This document shows, in pieces, positions 9,165 to 18,950 of a stretch of 64,000 bases of DNA (position 1 is its first letter; each line of letters starts with the position of its first letter). The notes beneath the pieces were generated by a model. It was not told where the DNA came from. It searched no databases and saw only the letters and a program-made list of their open reading frames with translations. This DNA is from Bacillus sp. FJAT-45037. GTDB taxonomy: Bacteria; Bacillota; Bacilli; Bacillales; Bacillaceae_D. The position numbers and the translations under genes are program-made. The DNA lies in contig NZ_KZ454938.1 of NCBI RefSeq assembly GCF_002797325.1, positions 1,748,267-1,812,266 of the forward strand. Direction: 5' to 3'.

Positions 9165-9193
9165 ATCTTACAGGATCAGCTTTTACGTGTCAA
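9165..9193 (-). promoter_or_regulatory. ylxM-ffh promoter (sigma-A type)
   Basis: On the minus strand, consensus -35 TTGACA (9193-9188), a 17-base spacer and -10 TAAGAT (9170-9165). It lies in the 141-base ftsY-ylxM gap, so ylxM-ffh need not depend on ftsY transcription. Confidence 0.88.
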
Positions 9194-9262
9194 GTTTTTT
9201 TCTTAACAAAGTAAATCCCTGATCGCAGCGCCTCACTTTTCACTCCATCTGAAAGCATTTAA

Positions 9263-10261
9263 TTATGATTGTTCGTCTTCTTGTTCTGCTTCTAGAATAT
9301 CTTTGAATAGTCCATACACAAATTGCTCCGCATTAAATGGTTGCAAATCATCTACCTTTTCGCCAAGTCCTACAAATTTCACTGGAATATCTAACTCGTT
9401 ACGAATAGCTAACACAATCCCACCTTTAGCTGTTCCATCAAGCTTAGTTAAGACAATTCCTGACACATTTGTGCTCTTGCCAAATGTCTTAGCTTGGCTC
9501 ATCGCATTTTGTCCTGTTGTTGCATCAAGAACGAGTAGCGTTTCATGGGGTGCATTCGGTACTTCGCGCTCGATCACTCGTTTCACTTTTTCCAGTTCAT
9601 TCATTAGATTGACTTTATTTTGCAACCGACCAGCCGTATCACAAATAAGTACATCAATATTTCTCGACTTAGCTGCTTGAAGAGCATCATACATCACCGC
9701 AGCCGGGTCTGAGCCTTCTTGCTGCTTAATAACATTCACGCCAACTCGCTCTCCCCACACTTCAAGTTGTTCAATGGCACCCGCACGGAATGTATCCCCC
9801 GCTGCTAGCATGACCGATTTTCCGTCTCGTTTTAAGTGATTAGCAAGTTTTCCGATCGTTGTCGTTTTTCCGACCCCATTTACACCCACCACTAAAATGA
9901 CAGTCAATCCGTCTACCTGAATATTGAGAGTCGCATCTTCTCCTTCTTTTTCTAGAAGTTCAGCGAGCTTCTCAGAAATGACCGGTTGAATGTCCTTTGT
10001 ATCTTTAATATTGCGAAGCTTCACTTCGTCTTTTAATTGATCGATTAGTTTCATGACCGTCGTAACGCCTACATCTGCACCTATTAATATATCTTCAAGC
10101 TCTTCAAAAAATTCCTCGTCGACTTTACGATAACGGTACACAAGTTCATTCATCTTAGTCGCAAAGCTGTCTCGGGTTTTTTCAAGGCCAGACTTAAACT
10201 TATCTGTTACTTCTGTCGTTTGATTTGTAATCTTATCTTTTAGTTTCTTAAAAAAACTCAT
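9263..10261 (-). CDS. ftsY: SRP receptor FtsY
   Basis: FtsY is the membrane-docked GTPase that receives Ffh-ribosome complexes. The 332 residues match the B. subtilis length, without the long acidic A domain of enterobacteria. The G domain has GVNGVGKTTTIGK at 126-138, LICDTAGRLQNK near 210 and TKLDGTAKGG near 273. The N domain begins with a Lys-rich helix (MSFFKKLKDKI), a likely membrane-contact helix. It follows smc by 11 bases. Confidence 0.98.
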   Translation of the reverse strand: MSFFKKLKDKITNQTTEVTDKFKSGLEKTRDSFATKMNELVYRYRKVDEEFFEELEDILIGADVGVTTVMKLIDQLKDEVKLRNIKDTKDIQPVISEKLAELLEKEGEDATLNIQVDGLTVILVVGVNGVGKTTTIGKLANHLKRDGKSVMLAAGDTFRAGAIEQLEVWGERVGVNVIKQQEGSDPAAVMYDALQAAKSRNIDVLICDTAGRLQNKVNLMNELEKVKRVIEREVPNAPHETLLVLDATTGQNAMSQAKTFGKSTNVSGIVLTKLDGTAKGGIVLAIRNELDIPVKFVGLGEKVDDLQPFNAEQFVYGLFKDILEAEQEDEQS

Positions 10262-10272
10262 TAGTTAACCTC

Positions 10273-13200
10273 CTAAGTTTTAAGTAGTTGCTTTGATTCT
10301 TCTAAGCGGACAGACACTAATCGTGATACACCTGATTCTTGCATGGTCACACCATATAAGACATCTGCTTCTTCCATAGTCCCTTTACGGTGGGTAATAA
10401 CGATAAATTGTGTAGACACACTAAAGTCTTTTAGATAATGGGCAAAACGACTAACATTCGCCTCATCTAGTGCCGCTTCCACTTCATCTAATACACAAAA
10501 CGGAACAGGCCTTACTTTTAAGATCGCAAATAATAATGCAATCGCCGTTAGTGCTCGCTCACCGCCAGATAAAAGACCTAAATGCTGAAGCTTTTTACCT
10601 GGGGGGCGTACCATAATCTCGACCCCTGTTTCGAGGAGATCTTCTGGGTTTGTAAGGACGAGATCCGCTTCTCCCCCACCAAATAATTCAGAAAAGACGC
10701 CTTTAAATTCTTTCTGAATCATTCGATATGTCTCTTCAAAACGTTTAGTCATTTCTGAATCCATTTCTGTAATGACTTCATGTAAGGTTGCTTTTGCTTC
10801 TAATAGATCGGTTTGTTGCTCTGTTAAAAAGTCGAAACGTTCTTTGACGCGTTCATACTCATCAATTGCTCCGAGGTTGACTGAGCCTAGTTCTTCAATC
10901 GCTAATTTGATCAACTTCACTTTCGTCCTAGCATCACTTGCATCCATTTTAAGTGTATAAGATGCTCGTGCCGCTTCATAAGAGAGTTCATACTCTTGTC
11001 TAAGGTGATTCAAACGATTGTCGAGTTCTACATCTAAGCGGTTCACTCGCACTTCAATTTGACGGCATTCATCTGCTATTAATCGATGCTCACCTTGTTG
11101 AACATTAATCGTGGCTTCTAGCTTTACATATGCATTGTCTAAATTTTCACGTTCTGTTTTCATCTTAGAAAGTGTATCAACGACTTTTTCTTTACGTTTT
11201 TTCTGTTCTTCAATTCGAATACCAATCGTATCTTCACCATCTGTCCGGTGCTCTGACTCTGTAACCAAAAGCGTCCATTGGTCTTTAAGATCAACAAACT
11301 CATTGGAACGTTCTTGCAGAAGTGACTGTGTTTGAATAAGTTGTCCGTGCAAGCTGTTGTATCGCTCGTTCGCGGCAGCAAATTCAATTTTCGTTTCATT
11401 TAATTCGTTGGCAATCGTTTCTTTTGACGATTGCTGCTGCTTCCGACGTTCTTCAAGGTCTTTAATTAATTCTTCAAGTGTTTGTGCTTTCTGCTTCATC
11501 AGAGCTTCTTTATGCTCTAACTCTTCTAACCGCAGAGATAAGCGCTCTACTTCGGAAGTGAAGCTCGATTGTTCTCGGTCATAACGCTTAAAGCGGTCTT
11601 CCATCGTCGTTGCTTGAAATTCAAGTTCGCGTAAGGCGCTCTTAGTTTCTTGATAGTCACTTTTTGTTTCTTCTACTTTAAGACGAAGCTCTTCCAATTC
11701 TACTTCTAGCAGCATTACATTTTCTTTAAGTTGTTTGACTTCTTGCTCGAGTGTATAGGAGGATTCTTTCAACTTTGATAGTTTCTCGGTTAGTTCCTCT
11801 AGCTCTCGCTTACGTCCTAGTAGCGGCGTTTGCTTTTGCTTTATGCTCCCACCTGTCATCGAACCACCAGGATTTACAACATCACCCTCAAGCGTGACAA
11901 TGCGGTACCTGTGATTAGCTAACCGAGCTAGTTGATTAGCTCCTTCTAAATCTTTAGCAATAATGACTTGTCCAAGTAACTGCGAAAAAAGTTGCTCATA
12001 ACGTTTATCAAAGGACAACAACTCGGAAGCGATCCCGACAAATGCGGGTTGCTGTTTTAAAGCATGTAGTAAGTGATCAGGAAGTTGCCTACTTTTCATC
12101 ACAGGTAGAGGTAAGAATGTTGCTCTGCCAAGTCGATGTTGTTTAAGAAAAGCAATCGCTCGTCTCGCGCTCTGCTCTGTCTCGACAACTATATGTTGGG
12201 TGGACCCGCCTAGTGCGATTTCTAGAGCCGTCTCGTATTGTTTAGGAACAATTGTTAATTCTGCAACAGCCCCCACAATTCCTTCGAGCTGCCCACCTCT
12301 CGCTTTTAAAATTTCTTTTACTCCATGAAAGAAACCTGAAAAATCGGCTTGTAATTCTTCTAGCACCTCAGCACGAGATTGCATTTTTTGTAAGAGCTGA
12401 TACGCCTCATACAAGGTTGCTTCTCGCTTTTGATAACGTACGCGAACTTGCTCTAGCTCGGTTTGTTTTTCTCGATGCGCTTTGACTGTGTTATTTAATG
12501 CTTGTTCTTTATTGTGAAACGCTCGCTGTGCTTCATCTTGCCTACCATGAATACCTTCGCGATTCACTAATAAATCTTCATTCTCTTCGACCAAGCGTGT
12601 TTGCTTTACGGTTTGTTGACGCTTTTGTTCGAGAAGATAGTTTCGTTCATTGCGAATCGATGCTTGTTCATTTAACACTTCAATATAATCCGACTTCATC
12701 CGATCAAGCTCTTGCTCAACATCTTCCTCACTGAGTTTCAGTTCCTTCTCTTGCTCTTTCATTTGAGAACGAAGCAGATCTAGAGTTGTTTTCGCTTTTT
12801 TGACACGTTCTTCTTTTTCCTGATACTCACATTCAAGCGTTTTTTTCTGCTCTTGAGCCTTTTCAAGCGATTTCGCTAGTTGCTCTTTATTTTGTGTGAC
12901 ATTTTTCTTACGTTCTTTTAATACCTCGCGCTTACCTTCGTTCTTCTCTAGCTCTTCACTGACTGCTAATAACTCTTCTTGAGCATCGTTTACCTCGGAG
13001 TCAATTTTTTGGGAACGTTCACGTAATGATTTTAGTTCACCTTCCATAGACAAGAGTTTATGATGACGGCTTTCATACTCTACCTGAAGCTCTTGTAACT
13101 TCGCTTTTTCATCATTCCAATTCGTGTGAAGCTCTTCAATCTCGTGGACCATCAGAGCTGTTTCATGTTCTTTTAGTTCCGCTTTTTGGCCTAAATAATC

Positions 13201-13839
13201 TTTAGCGATCGACGCTTGGATTTGCAAAGGCTCTACTTGAACTCTAAGCTCGTGCAAAATGTCTTCTACACGGAGTAAGTTCTCTTGTGTCTCATGTAAT
13301 CGTTTTTCAGCTTTCACTTTACGCGTCTTATATTTCAATACACCAGCTGCTTCTTCAAAGATAACGCGGCGATCTTCAGCCTTACTACTTAGGATCTCTT
13401 CTACTTTACCTTGTCCAATGATTGAGTACGCCTCGCGCCCTAGTCCAGAGTCAAGAAATAAATCAATAATATCTTTTAGCCTACAAGGCTGCTTATTAAT
13501 TAAATATTCACTATCCCCAGAGCGATACACCCGTCTTGTAACACTGACTTCACTATAGTCAATAGATAGATGCTGGTCTTCATTATCTAAAATTAGGCTC
13601 ACTTCTGCGTAATTCAATCGCTTGCGTGAGTCACTTCCAGCGAAGATAATATCCTCCATCTTAGCCCCACGTAAAGACTTTGCAGACTGTTCACCTAATA
13701 CCCAACGTACGGCATCTGAAATATTACTTTTCCCACTCCCATTTGGGCCAACAACTGCTGTGACCCCTGGGACAAATTCAATGTTCATTTGTTCTGCAAA
13801 TGATTTAAATCCTACGACCTCTAGCCGTTTGAGGAACAT
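10273..13839 (-). CDS. smc: Chromosome condensation protein Smc
   Basis: Smc is the ATPase of the SMC-ScpAB condensin loaded at parS sites. The 1188 residues have the full layout: head with Walker A GPNGSGKSN (31-39), long coiled coil (about 170-500), hinge (about 510-670, with GRATFLPL and GDVVNPGGSMTGG), return coil, then signature LSGGERALTAIALLFA and Walker B FCVLDEVEAALDEANV at the C-terminal end. No frame break is visible. The order rnc-smc-ftsY is the Bacillus order, except that a convergent gene sits between rnc and smc here. Confidence 0.99.
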   Translation of the reverse strand: MFLKRLEVVGFKSFAEQMNIEFVPGVTAVVGPNGSGKSNISDAVRWVLGEQSAKSLRGAKMEDIIFAGSDSRKRLNYAEVSLILDNEDQHLSIDYSEVSVTRRVYRSGDSEYLINKQPCRLKDIIDLFLDSGLGREAYSIIGQGKVEEILSSKAEDRRVIFEEAAGVLKYKTRKVKAEKRLHETQENLLRVEDILHELRVQVEPLQIQASIAKDYLGQKAELKEHETALMVHEIEELHTNWNDEKAKLQELQVEYESRHHKLLSMEGELKSLRERSQKIDSEVNDAQEELLAVSEELEKNEGKREVLKERKKNVTQNKEQLAKSLEKAQEQKKTLECEYQEKEERVKKAKTTLDLLRSQMKEQEKELKLSEEDVEQELDRMKSDYIEVLNEQASIRNERNYLLEQKRQQTVKQTRLVEENEDLLVNREGIHGRQDEAQRAFHNKEQALNNTVKAHREKQTELEQVRVRYQKREATLYEAYQLLQKMQSRAEVLEELQADFSGFFHGVKEILKARGGQLEGIVGAVAELTIVPKQYETALEIALGGSTQHIVVETEQSARRAIAFLKQHRLGRATFLPLPVMKSRQLPDHLLHALKQQPAFVGIASELLSFDKRYEQLFSQLLGQVIIAKDLEGANQLARLANHRYRIVTLEGDVVNPGGSMTGGSIKQKQTPLLGRKRELEELTEKLSKLKESSYTLEQEVKQLKENVMLLEVELEELRLKVEETKSDYQETKSALRELEFQATTMEDRFKRYDREQSSFTSEVERLSLRLEELEHKEALMKQKAQTLEELIKDLEERRKQQQSSKETIANELNETKIEFAAANERYNSLHGQLIQTQSLLQERSNEFVDLKDQWTLLVTESEHRTDGEDTIGIRIEEQKKRKEKVVDTLSKMKTERENLDNAYVKLEATINVQQGEHRLIADECRQIEVRVNRLDVELDNRLNHLRQEYELSYEAARASYTLKMDASDARTKVKLIKLAIEELGSVNLGAIDEYERVKERFDFLTEQQTDLLEAKATLHEVITEMDSEMTKRFEETYRMIQKEFKGVFSELFGGGEADLVLTNPEDLLETGVEIMVRPPGKKLQHLGLLSGGERALTAIALLFAILKVRPVPFCVLDEVEAALDEANVSRFAHYLKDFSVSTQFIVITHRKGTMEEADVLYGVTMQESGVSRLVSVRLEESKQLLKT

Positions 13840-14005
13840 ATTCTTTCCCCCTAACCTTGATTAACAACTTTCCTATTTTACCATAATAGCGAACCTAATA
13901 ACATCCGTCGTTTAAAATGAGTCAATCACTTTCTAATCATGTGCGACAAATGGCTATCCATGTGATACGATAGAGATGAATACGATATCAGATGAGGTGT
14001 TCTTA

Positions 14006-14230
14006 TTGGATTTAACATCAACAAGCCGTGAAAATATTGAGTTTATGATTGAAGAGATTAAAGGTAAATTGCAAATTGTTAATGCTGGTGCATTAAAAGC
14101 ACAAAGCTTCGACACTGACCAATATGAAGATTTGCACGAAATCTATGAAATGATTATGAGTAAATCATCTTTTTCAGTAAGCGAACTAGATGCGATCATT
14201 TCAGAACTCGGGAAAATGAGAAAAAAATAA
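14006..14230 (+). CDS. DUF1128 / UPF0435 family protein (YfkK-like)
   Basis: A small acidic protein of 74 residues resembling B. subtilis YfkK: ENIEFMIEEIKGKLQIVNAGAL, then YEDLHEIYEMIMSKSSFSVSELDAIISELGKMRK. It is probably all helical, with no membrane segment or cysteine. I choose the TTG at 14006, since AGGTG lies eight bases upstream and the family starts there; an ATG at 13976 would add ten residues without a good ribosome site. It is on the plus strand, convergent with rnc and divergent from smc. Function is unknown. Confidence 0.85.
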   Translation: MDLTSTSRENIEFMIEEIKGKLQIVNAGALKAQSFDTDQYEDLHEIYEMIMSKSSFSVSELDAIISELGKMRKK

Positions 14231-14231
14231 C

Positions 14232-14271
14232 AAAAAAACGTGCTTCCCTTACAGGGTGGCACGTTTTTTTG
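14232..14271. terminator. Bidirectional terminator between the DUF1128 gene and rnc
   Basis: AAAAAAACGTGC and GCACGTTTTTTT flank a loop of about 17 bases, giving a U-run on either strand. It lies between two converging stop codons. Confidence 0.85.
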
Positions 14272-14285
14272 TTATCTTGTTAGAC

Positions 14286-15077
14286 CTAACTTCTTGGTTT
14301 GTCACTTAGCTTAATTAATGCTTCTTGAGCAGCATGTTGTTCTGCTTCTTTCTTCGATCGGCCTGTGCCGACTCCAAGTGTCTCATCATTTAAATGAACT
14401 TCCGAGACAAATTCACGGTTATGAGCAGGTCCAATTTCCTGCACAATAATATATTGAATTTGACCGAGGTTATCTCGTTGTATAAATTCTTGCAATTGAC
14501 TTTTAAAATCCATCATATGAGAAAAAGCACCATCGTTAATTTTCGGATAGATCGTTTGATTCAGAAACTGATAAACAGCTTCAAGTCCTTGATCAAGGTA
14601 AAGGGCGCCAATAAATGACTCAAATACATCAGCAAGAAGCGCAGGTCGCTCGCGTCCACCTGTCAACTCTTCTCCCTTACCTAATAAAACTAGGCGACCA
14701 AAGTCAAGCTCTTGCGCGAACTGAGCAAGTGACGGTTCACATACAATCGATGCACGTAATTTTGTCATCTCACCTTCGCTCATTGAGCTGAATTTCTTGT
14801 AAAGAAATTGCGAAACTGCTAATTCCAATACAGCATCACCTAAAAATTCAAGTCGTTCGTTATCCTGAAAGGAATAGATGCGGTGCTCATTCACATAGGA
14901 TGAATGAGTAAAAGCTTGTGTTAGTAACTTTTGATTTTCAAATGTCAAATTCGTCAGCTTTAAAAGATCTTCAAACTGTTGTTTTTGATCTTCAGTCAAT
15001 GTTAGCCGACGTTGATGACGTCTACGATCTTGATAGTTTGACCTTAATTTACGATGATTCTTAGAAGATTGCGGCAT
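14286..15077 (-). CDS. rnc: Ribonuclease III
   Basis: RNase III cuts double-stranded RNA in rRNA and mRNA processing. The catalytic domain has the signature [14 protein letters not shown] (about residues 67-80) and a second acidic pair in [18 protein letters not shown]. The C-terminal double-strand RNA-binding domain runs from DFKSQLQEF to [11 protein letters not shown]. The ATG at 15077 follows GGAGG by five bases, giving 263 residues, slightly longer than B. subtilis because of a basic N-terminal extension. It follows acpP after a hairpin. Confidence 0.98.
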   Translation of the reverse strand: MPQSSKNHRKLRSNYQDRRRHQRRLTLTEDQKQQFEDLLKLTNLTFENQKLLTQAFTHSSYVNEHRIYSFQDNERLEFLGDAVLELAVSQFLYKKFSSMSEGEMTKLRASIVCEPSLAQFAQELDFGRLVLLGKGEELTGGRERPALLADVFESFIGALYLDQGLEAVYQFLNQTIYPKINDGAFSHMMDFKSQLQEFIQRDNLGQIQYIIVQEIGPAHNREFVSEVHLNDETLGVGTGRSKKEAEQHAAQEALIKLSDKPRS

Positions 15078-15137
15078 GTTGACCTCCAACACTTTGAAAA
15101 TTTGCTATCCGAAATATAAAACTGTCATTTTGGAAAA

Positions 15138-15168
15138 CAAGTCCCACATGTTCGGCATATGGGACTCT
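15138..15168 (-). terminator. Hairpin after acpP, probable terminator
   Basis: On the minus strand AGTCCCATATG pairs with CATGTGGGACT, followed by TGTTTTCC. It begins about 10 bases after the acpP stop. The U-run is imperfect, so some reading into rnc is likely. Confidence 0.65.
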
Positions 15169-15175
15169 TCATCAA

Positions 15176-15409
15176 CTACTGACGGCTGTTTATGTAATCA
15201 ACGACATCAGTAACTGTCGAAATTTTCTCAGCTTCTTCATCAGAGATTTCAAGATCGAATTCATCTTCAAGCTCCATAACAAGCTCAACAACATCTAATG
15301 AATCTGCGCCTAAATCATCTTTGAATGAAGCTTCAAGTTTCACATCAGCCTCTTCAACACCAAGACGATCAACAACGATCTTCGTTACACGTGATAATGT
15401 ATCTGCCAT
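15176..15409 (-). CDS. acpP: Acyl carrier protein
   Basis: A 77-residue acidic carrier protein that holds growing acyl chains on phosphopantetheine. The attachment serine is Ser37 in [12 protein letters not shown]. It is the last gene of the fapR-plsX-fabD-fabG-acpP group, with a 90-base gap after fabG and a strong ribosome site (GAGAGGAGG) before the start. It is followed by a hairpin terminator. Confidence 0.99.
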   Translation of the reverse strand: MADTLSRVTKIVVDRLGVEEADVKLEASFKDDLGADSLDVVELVMELEDEFDLEISDEEAEKISTVTDVVDYINSRQ

Positions 15410-15499
15410 TTACGTTCACCTCCTCTCAAGTATTTGTTAAAAGCTAGATGAATTTTAACGGTAAGCGATTCATCTGTCAATAGTCAATCTAGTTAACGA

Positions 15500-16243
15500 C
15501 TATTGCATAACCATCCCGCCATCAACATTTAGTGTTTGACCTGTCATATATGCCGCATCATCACTAGCTAAAAAGCGCACTACAGCAGCAATGTGTTTTG
15601 GATCTCCAAGTGACCCTAACGGAATTTGGCCAAGCATCATCGTTTTCATTTCTTCTGTTAACTCATCTGTCATGTCGGTTGTAATGAAACCTGGTGCAAC
15701 AGCATTCACTAAGATATTACGGTTTGCAAGTTCCTTTGCCATTGTCTTCGTTAGACCAATGACCCCAGCTTTTGCAGCTACGTAGTTAGCTTGTCCTGCA
15801 TTTCCAAGTATGCCCACAACAGAAGCAATGTTAATAATTCGGCCGTAACGTTGTTTCATCATCTGACGAGTCACAGCTTTTGAGCAATTAAATACCCCTT
15901 TAAGATTTGTGTTAATGACTGCATCCCAGTCCTCTTCCTTCATTCGCATGATCAAGTTATCACGCGTGATGCCTGCATTATTCACTAAAATATCGACTCG
16001 ACCAAACGTTTCAATCGCTTCTTTCATCATCGCTTGAACACTGTCAGTATTAGCTACGTCAGCTTGAATCGCCACAGCTTGCACGCCAAGGTCTTTACAT
16101 TCAGCGACCACTTCCAAAGCGCGGCCCTCGCTGCCTGCATAATTGACCACAACATGTGCACCGTTTCGAGCTAGTTCTAGTGCAATCGCTTTTCCGATTC
16201 CACGTGAAGCCCCTGTTACTACAGCTACTTTTTCTTGTAACAT
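15500..16243 (-). CDS. fabG: 3-oxoacyl-ACP reductase FabG
   Basis: FabG is the NADPH-dependent ketoreductase of fatty acid elongation. The 247 residues form a classic short-chain dehydrogenase: TGASRGIG cofactor loop at 10-17, NNAG near 89, catalytic Ser141, Tyr154 and Lys158 (YVAAK). Its ATG overlaps the fabD stop (TAATG), so translation is coupled. Controlled by FapR with the rest of the operon. Confidence 0.98.
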   Translation of the reverse strand: MLQEKVAVVTGASRGIGKAIALELARNGAHVVVNYAGSEGRALEVVAECKDLGVQAVAIQADVANTDSVQAMMKEAIETFGRVDILVNNAGITRDNLIMRMKEEDWDAVINTNLKGVFNCSKAVTRQMMKQRYGRIINIASVVGILGNAGQANYVAAKAGVIGLTKTMAKELANRNILVNAVAPGFITTDMTDELTEEMKTMMLGQIPLGSLGDPKHIAAVVRFLASDDAAYMTGQTLNVDGGMVMQ

Positions 16244-17190
16244 TAATTCTTCACCTCTTCTAGTTTATCAATCATCTTCTGTAAACTTTCACGGTCACTG
16301 ACAGCAAAGGCTTTGGCACGACGATTCACTTTTTTTACTAGCCCCGTCAAAACATTACCAGTACCGACTTCTACAAATGTGTCCACTCCAAATTCGAGTA
16401 ATGCGTTTACGGTTTCTTCCCACCTAACAGGAGAATACACTTGTTGGATTAAATGATCTTCAATACTTGATGCATTCGTCTGTGCAGTAGCTGTAACATT
16501 AGCAATGACAGGAATTTTCGCATTCTCTACATTCAGATCTCGTAATACAGTTTTTAATTTTTCACTTGCAGGTTTCATTAGGGAAGAATGGAACGGTCCA
16601 CTAACAGTCAATGGGATGACACGCTTTGCCCCTTTTTCTTTTGCTTGTTCGCCGGCAAGCTCGACCCCTTTAGCCGACCCTGAGATAACAATTTGACCAG
16701 GACAATTTAAGTTTGCTAGTTCCGCAACATCACCATTGGCTTGTACCTTTAGACACACCTCTGTTAGAAGGTCTTGATCCAACCCTAAAACGGCAGCCAT
16801 TGCCCCTTCTCCAAACGGTACCGCTTCTTCCATAAACACCCCGCGCTTATGTACAGCATAAACAGCATCTTCAAATGACAAAGCACCCGCTGCTACAAGT
16901 GCACTGTACTCGCCTAAGCTATGTCCAGCTGCATAATCGGCTTCAATACCTGCTTCTTTAAGTAACTGAAGAACCGCCACACTCACTGTAACAAGGGCGG
17001 GTTGTGTATGTTCTGTACGGCGTAAAGTTTCTTCTGGTCCTTCTGCCATAATCTCAGATAATGAATAGCCTAATTTCTCATCCGCACGCTTAATCACGTC
17101 CGCACAAATAGACTCATCCTTACTAAGTTGAACGCCCATACCTACTGCTTGAGACCCTTGTCCTGGAAATAAAAATGCAATTTTACCCAT
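16243..17190 (-). CDS. fabD: Malonyl-CoA:ACP transacylase FabD
   Basis: FabD moves malonyl from CoA to ACP to supply elongation. The 315 residues begin with FLFPGQGSQ and contain the nucleophile Ser91 in GHSLGEYS. The catalytic histidine is in SGPFHSSLM near residue 200, and VEVGTGNVL is near the C-terminus. It lies 33 bases after plsX and overlaps fabG by one base. Confidence 0.98.
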   Translation of the reverse strand: MGKIAFLFPGQGSQAVGMGVQLSKDESICADVIKRADEKLGYSLSEIMAEGPEETLRRTEHTQPALVTVSVAVLQLLKEAGIEADYAAGHSLGEYSALVAAGALSFEDAVYAVHKRGVFMEEAVPFGEGAMAAVLGLDQDLLTEVCLKVQANGDVAELANLNCPGQIVISGSAKGVELAGEQAKEKGAKRVIPLTVSGPFHSSLMKPASEKLKTVLRDLNVENAKIPVIANVTATAQTNASSIEDHLIQQVYSPVRWEETVNALLEFGVDTFVEVGTGNVLTGLVKKVNRRAKAFAVSDRESLQKMIDKLEEVKN

Positions 17191-17223
17191 TTTGTTCCTC
17201 CAAATGATTGTATGTCGTCTTTC

Positions 17224-18213
17224 CTACACATCTACTTTCGATACTTCTTCTGCGACAATCGTCGTTACCTTCTCATTTACCATATCACGCGCTTGTCTGA
17301 TTGCATGAAACAGAGCGACCTCATCTGATGATCCATGTGCTTTAATAACAGGAGCACGAAGTCCAAATAAACCTGCACCACCGTATTCTGAATAACTTAA
17401 TTGGCTTTTGATATCTTTAAAGCTTGATTTAAGCATTCCGGCAGCCAATTTATTTTTAACAGATTTCGTTAACTCTGATTTCAACAAAGAAAATAAAGTT
17501 CCTGCTGTTCCTTCAATTGTTTTTAAAACTAGATTGCCAGAAAAGCCATCACAAACGACAACATCTGCTACTCCGTTCATTAAGTCACGCGCTTCAACAT
17601 TTCCAACAAAGTTAATATTGGCCTCTTCAAGTAACGGATAGGCAGCTTTTGTTAGTTCATTGCCCTTGCCACCTTCTGTTCCTACATTAAGTAATCCAAC
17701 ACGAGGGTTTTTTACTTTACGGACGTTTTCCATGTAGGTATGTCCAATAATGGCATACTGCAACAAGTGCTCGGGTTTCGCATCCATATTAGCACCAACA
17801 TCAAGAAGTAAAAATCCATTTCCATCAAGAGTCGGTAACATCGGAGAGAGAGCAGGACGGTCGATCCCTTTAATTCGACCAACATATAACAGACCCGCTG
17901 TCATTAGTGCTCCTGTATTCCCAGCAGATATACTGGCATCTGCTCGTCCTTCTTTGACTTCTTTCACACAAAGAACCATCGAGGCTTCTTTTTTTCTTCG
18001 AACTGCTGTCGTAGGTTGATCGGTATCTTCAATTTTTTCTGTTGTATGTAAGATCGTTATGTTTGTATCATTTTTTAGAAACGGCTTAATCTTCGCCTCA
18101 TCCCCAACAAGTGTCACTTCTACATCTGAAAAAGCTTTCACTGCTTCTTGGGCTGCCTCAACTTGCGCTTTAGGAGCATGGTCGCCTCCCATTGCATCTA
18201 TGGCAATCTTCAT
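17224..18213 (-). CDS. plsX: Phosphate acyltransferase PlsX
   Basis: PlsX makes acyl-phosphate from acyl-ACP, the acyl donor for PlsY in phospholipid synthesis. The 329 residues start with [13 protein letters not shown] and contain [24 protein letters not shown] and [15 protein letters not shown]. The start overlaps fapR by four bases (ATGA). Acyl-phosphate is also the product of the fatty acid kinase encoded at 22.7-25.2 kb, so the two loci meet metabolically. Confidence 0.98.
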   Translation of the reverse strand: MKIAIDAMGGDHAPKAQVEAAQEAVKAFSDVEVTLVGDEAKIKPFLKNDTNITILHTTEKIEDTDQPTTAVRRKKEASMVLCVKEVKEGRADASISAGNTGALMTAGLLYVGRIKGIDRPALSPMLPTLDGNGFLLLDVGANMDAKPEHLLQYAIIGHTYMENVRKVKNPRVGLLNVGTEGGKGNELTKAAYPLLEEANINFVGNVEARDLMNGVADVVVCDGFSGNLVLKTIEGTAGTLFSLLKSELTKSVKNKLAAGMLKSSFKDIKSQLSYSEYGGAGLFGLRAPVIKAHGSSDEVALFHAIRQARDMVNEKVTTIVAEEVSKVDV

Positions 18214-18797
18214 CTCTCATTCTCCTTTTTAGTCAATTGACCGAGTTCGTTATCACGGTACATGACAAATTCACCTGAGAATACTAATTCTTGTTCTACA
18301 TAGCTTTCCACCTGAACCTCGGTTCGTCCTTGTTCACTTGTGGTTACACGCGCTTTAGCAATCACTCGCTCTCCTGCCTTAACTTGTCTAGTAAAGCGAA
18401 TCCCTGCGCTTTGAGTCAGAGCTAAAGGATCATCGATAATTGCTACAGCAAGCGAATTCGCTTGAGCAAATAAGTGATGGCCCCTTGCAATCCCTGAACG
18501 AGTAAATACATGTTCATTCCCAACATCAAGAATCGAAATCGCTCGCTCATCAAGTTGTAAATCGACAATTTCACCGATGACTTCATCTGGATTTAATGCT
18601 CGAACATCATCTAGCTGTTGTTTGGCAACGTCTTTTATTCTTTCTCGTAATTCAGGAATGGCAAGCTCCATCCGATCAAGCCTGACCGTTTGGATACTAA
18701 CAGAAAAACGTTGGGCAAGCTCTTCATCAGTCATAAATGGGTTGCTTGCCAACGTTTCTTGCAAGATCGATTGGCGTTCTTTTTTACTTCGTTTCAT
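18210..18797 (-). CDS. fapR: FapR, malonyl-CoA-responsive repressor of lipid genes
   Basis: FapR represses fatty acid and phospholipid genes and is released by malonyl-CoA. The N-terminal helix-turn-helix ([20 protein letters not shown]) is joined by a linker helix to a hotdog-fold effector domain ([32 protein letters not shown]). The start at 18797 aligns with the B. subtilis N-terminus (KRSKKERQ). An ATG at 18806 and a GTG at 18812, the latter six bases after AGAAGG, are alternatives. The gene lies behind its own operator, so it is autoregulated. Confidence 0.96.
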   Translation of the reverse strand: MKRSKKERQSILQETLASNPFMTDEELAQRFSVSIQTVRLDRMELAIPELRERIKDVAKQQLDDVRALNPDEVIGEIVDLQLDERAISILDVGNEHVFTRSGIARGHHLFAQANSLAVAIIDDPLALTQSAGIRFTRQVKAGERVIAKARVTTSEQGRTEVQVESYVEQELVFSGEFVMYRDNELGQLTKKENER

Positions 18798-18886
18798 ACC
18801 GAACATGACCACCCTTTACCTTCTTCAAGACATCTATCTATAAAAAATGCGTACCTCTTGTAGACGGCCCTTGCTCATCATCCACC

Positions 18887-18915
18887 ATTATACTTTTATA
18901 TGACTAGGTACTAAG
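18887..18915 (-). promoter_or_regulatory. FapR operator and fapR operon promoter
   Basis: The minus strand reads TTAGTACCTAGTCATAT (18914-18898), matching the known FapR box. It sits directly upstream of -10 TATAAT (18892-18887) and covers the -35 region, where TTAGTA is the best hexamer at 16 bases. This is the expected arrangement for FapR repression of its own operon. The site is about 40 bases past the recG stop. Confidence 0.85.
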
Positions 18916-18950
18916 AGTAGTATATAATTCATAGTCAATGATTTCAATAG

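Noticed and set aside
12252-12734. Two plus-strand open frames opposite smc
   Set aside because: Antisense shadows of the smc coiled coil with no start signal or family features.
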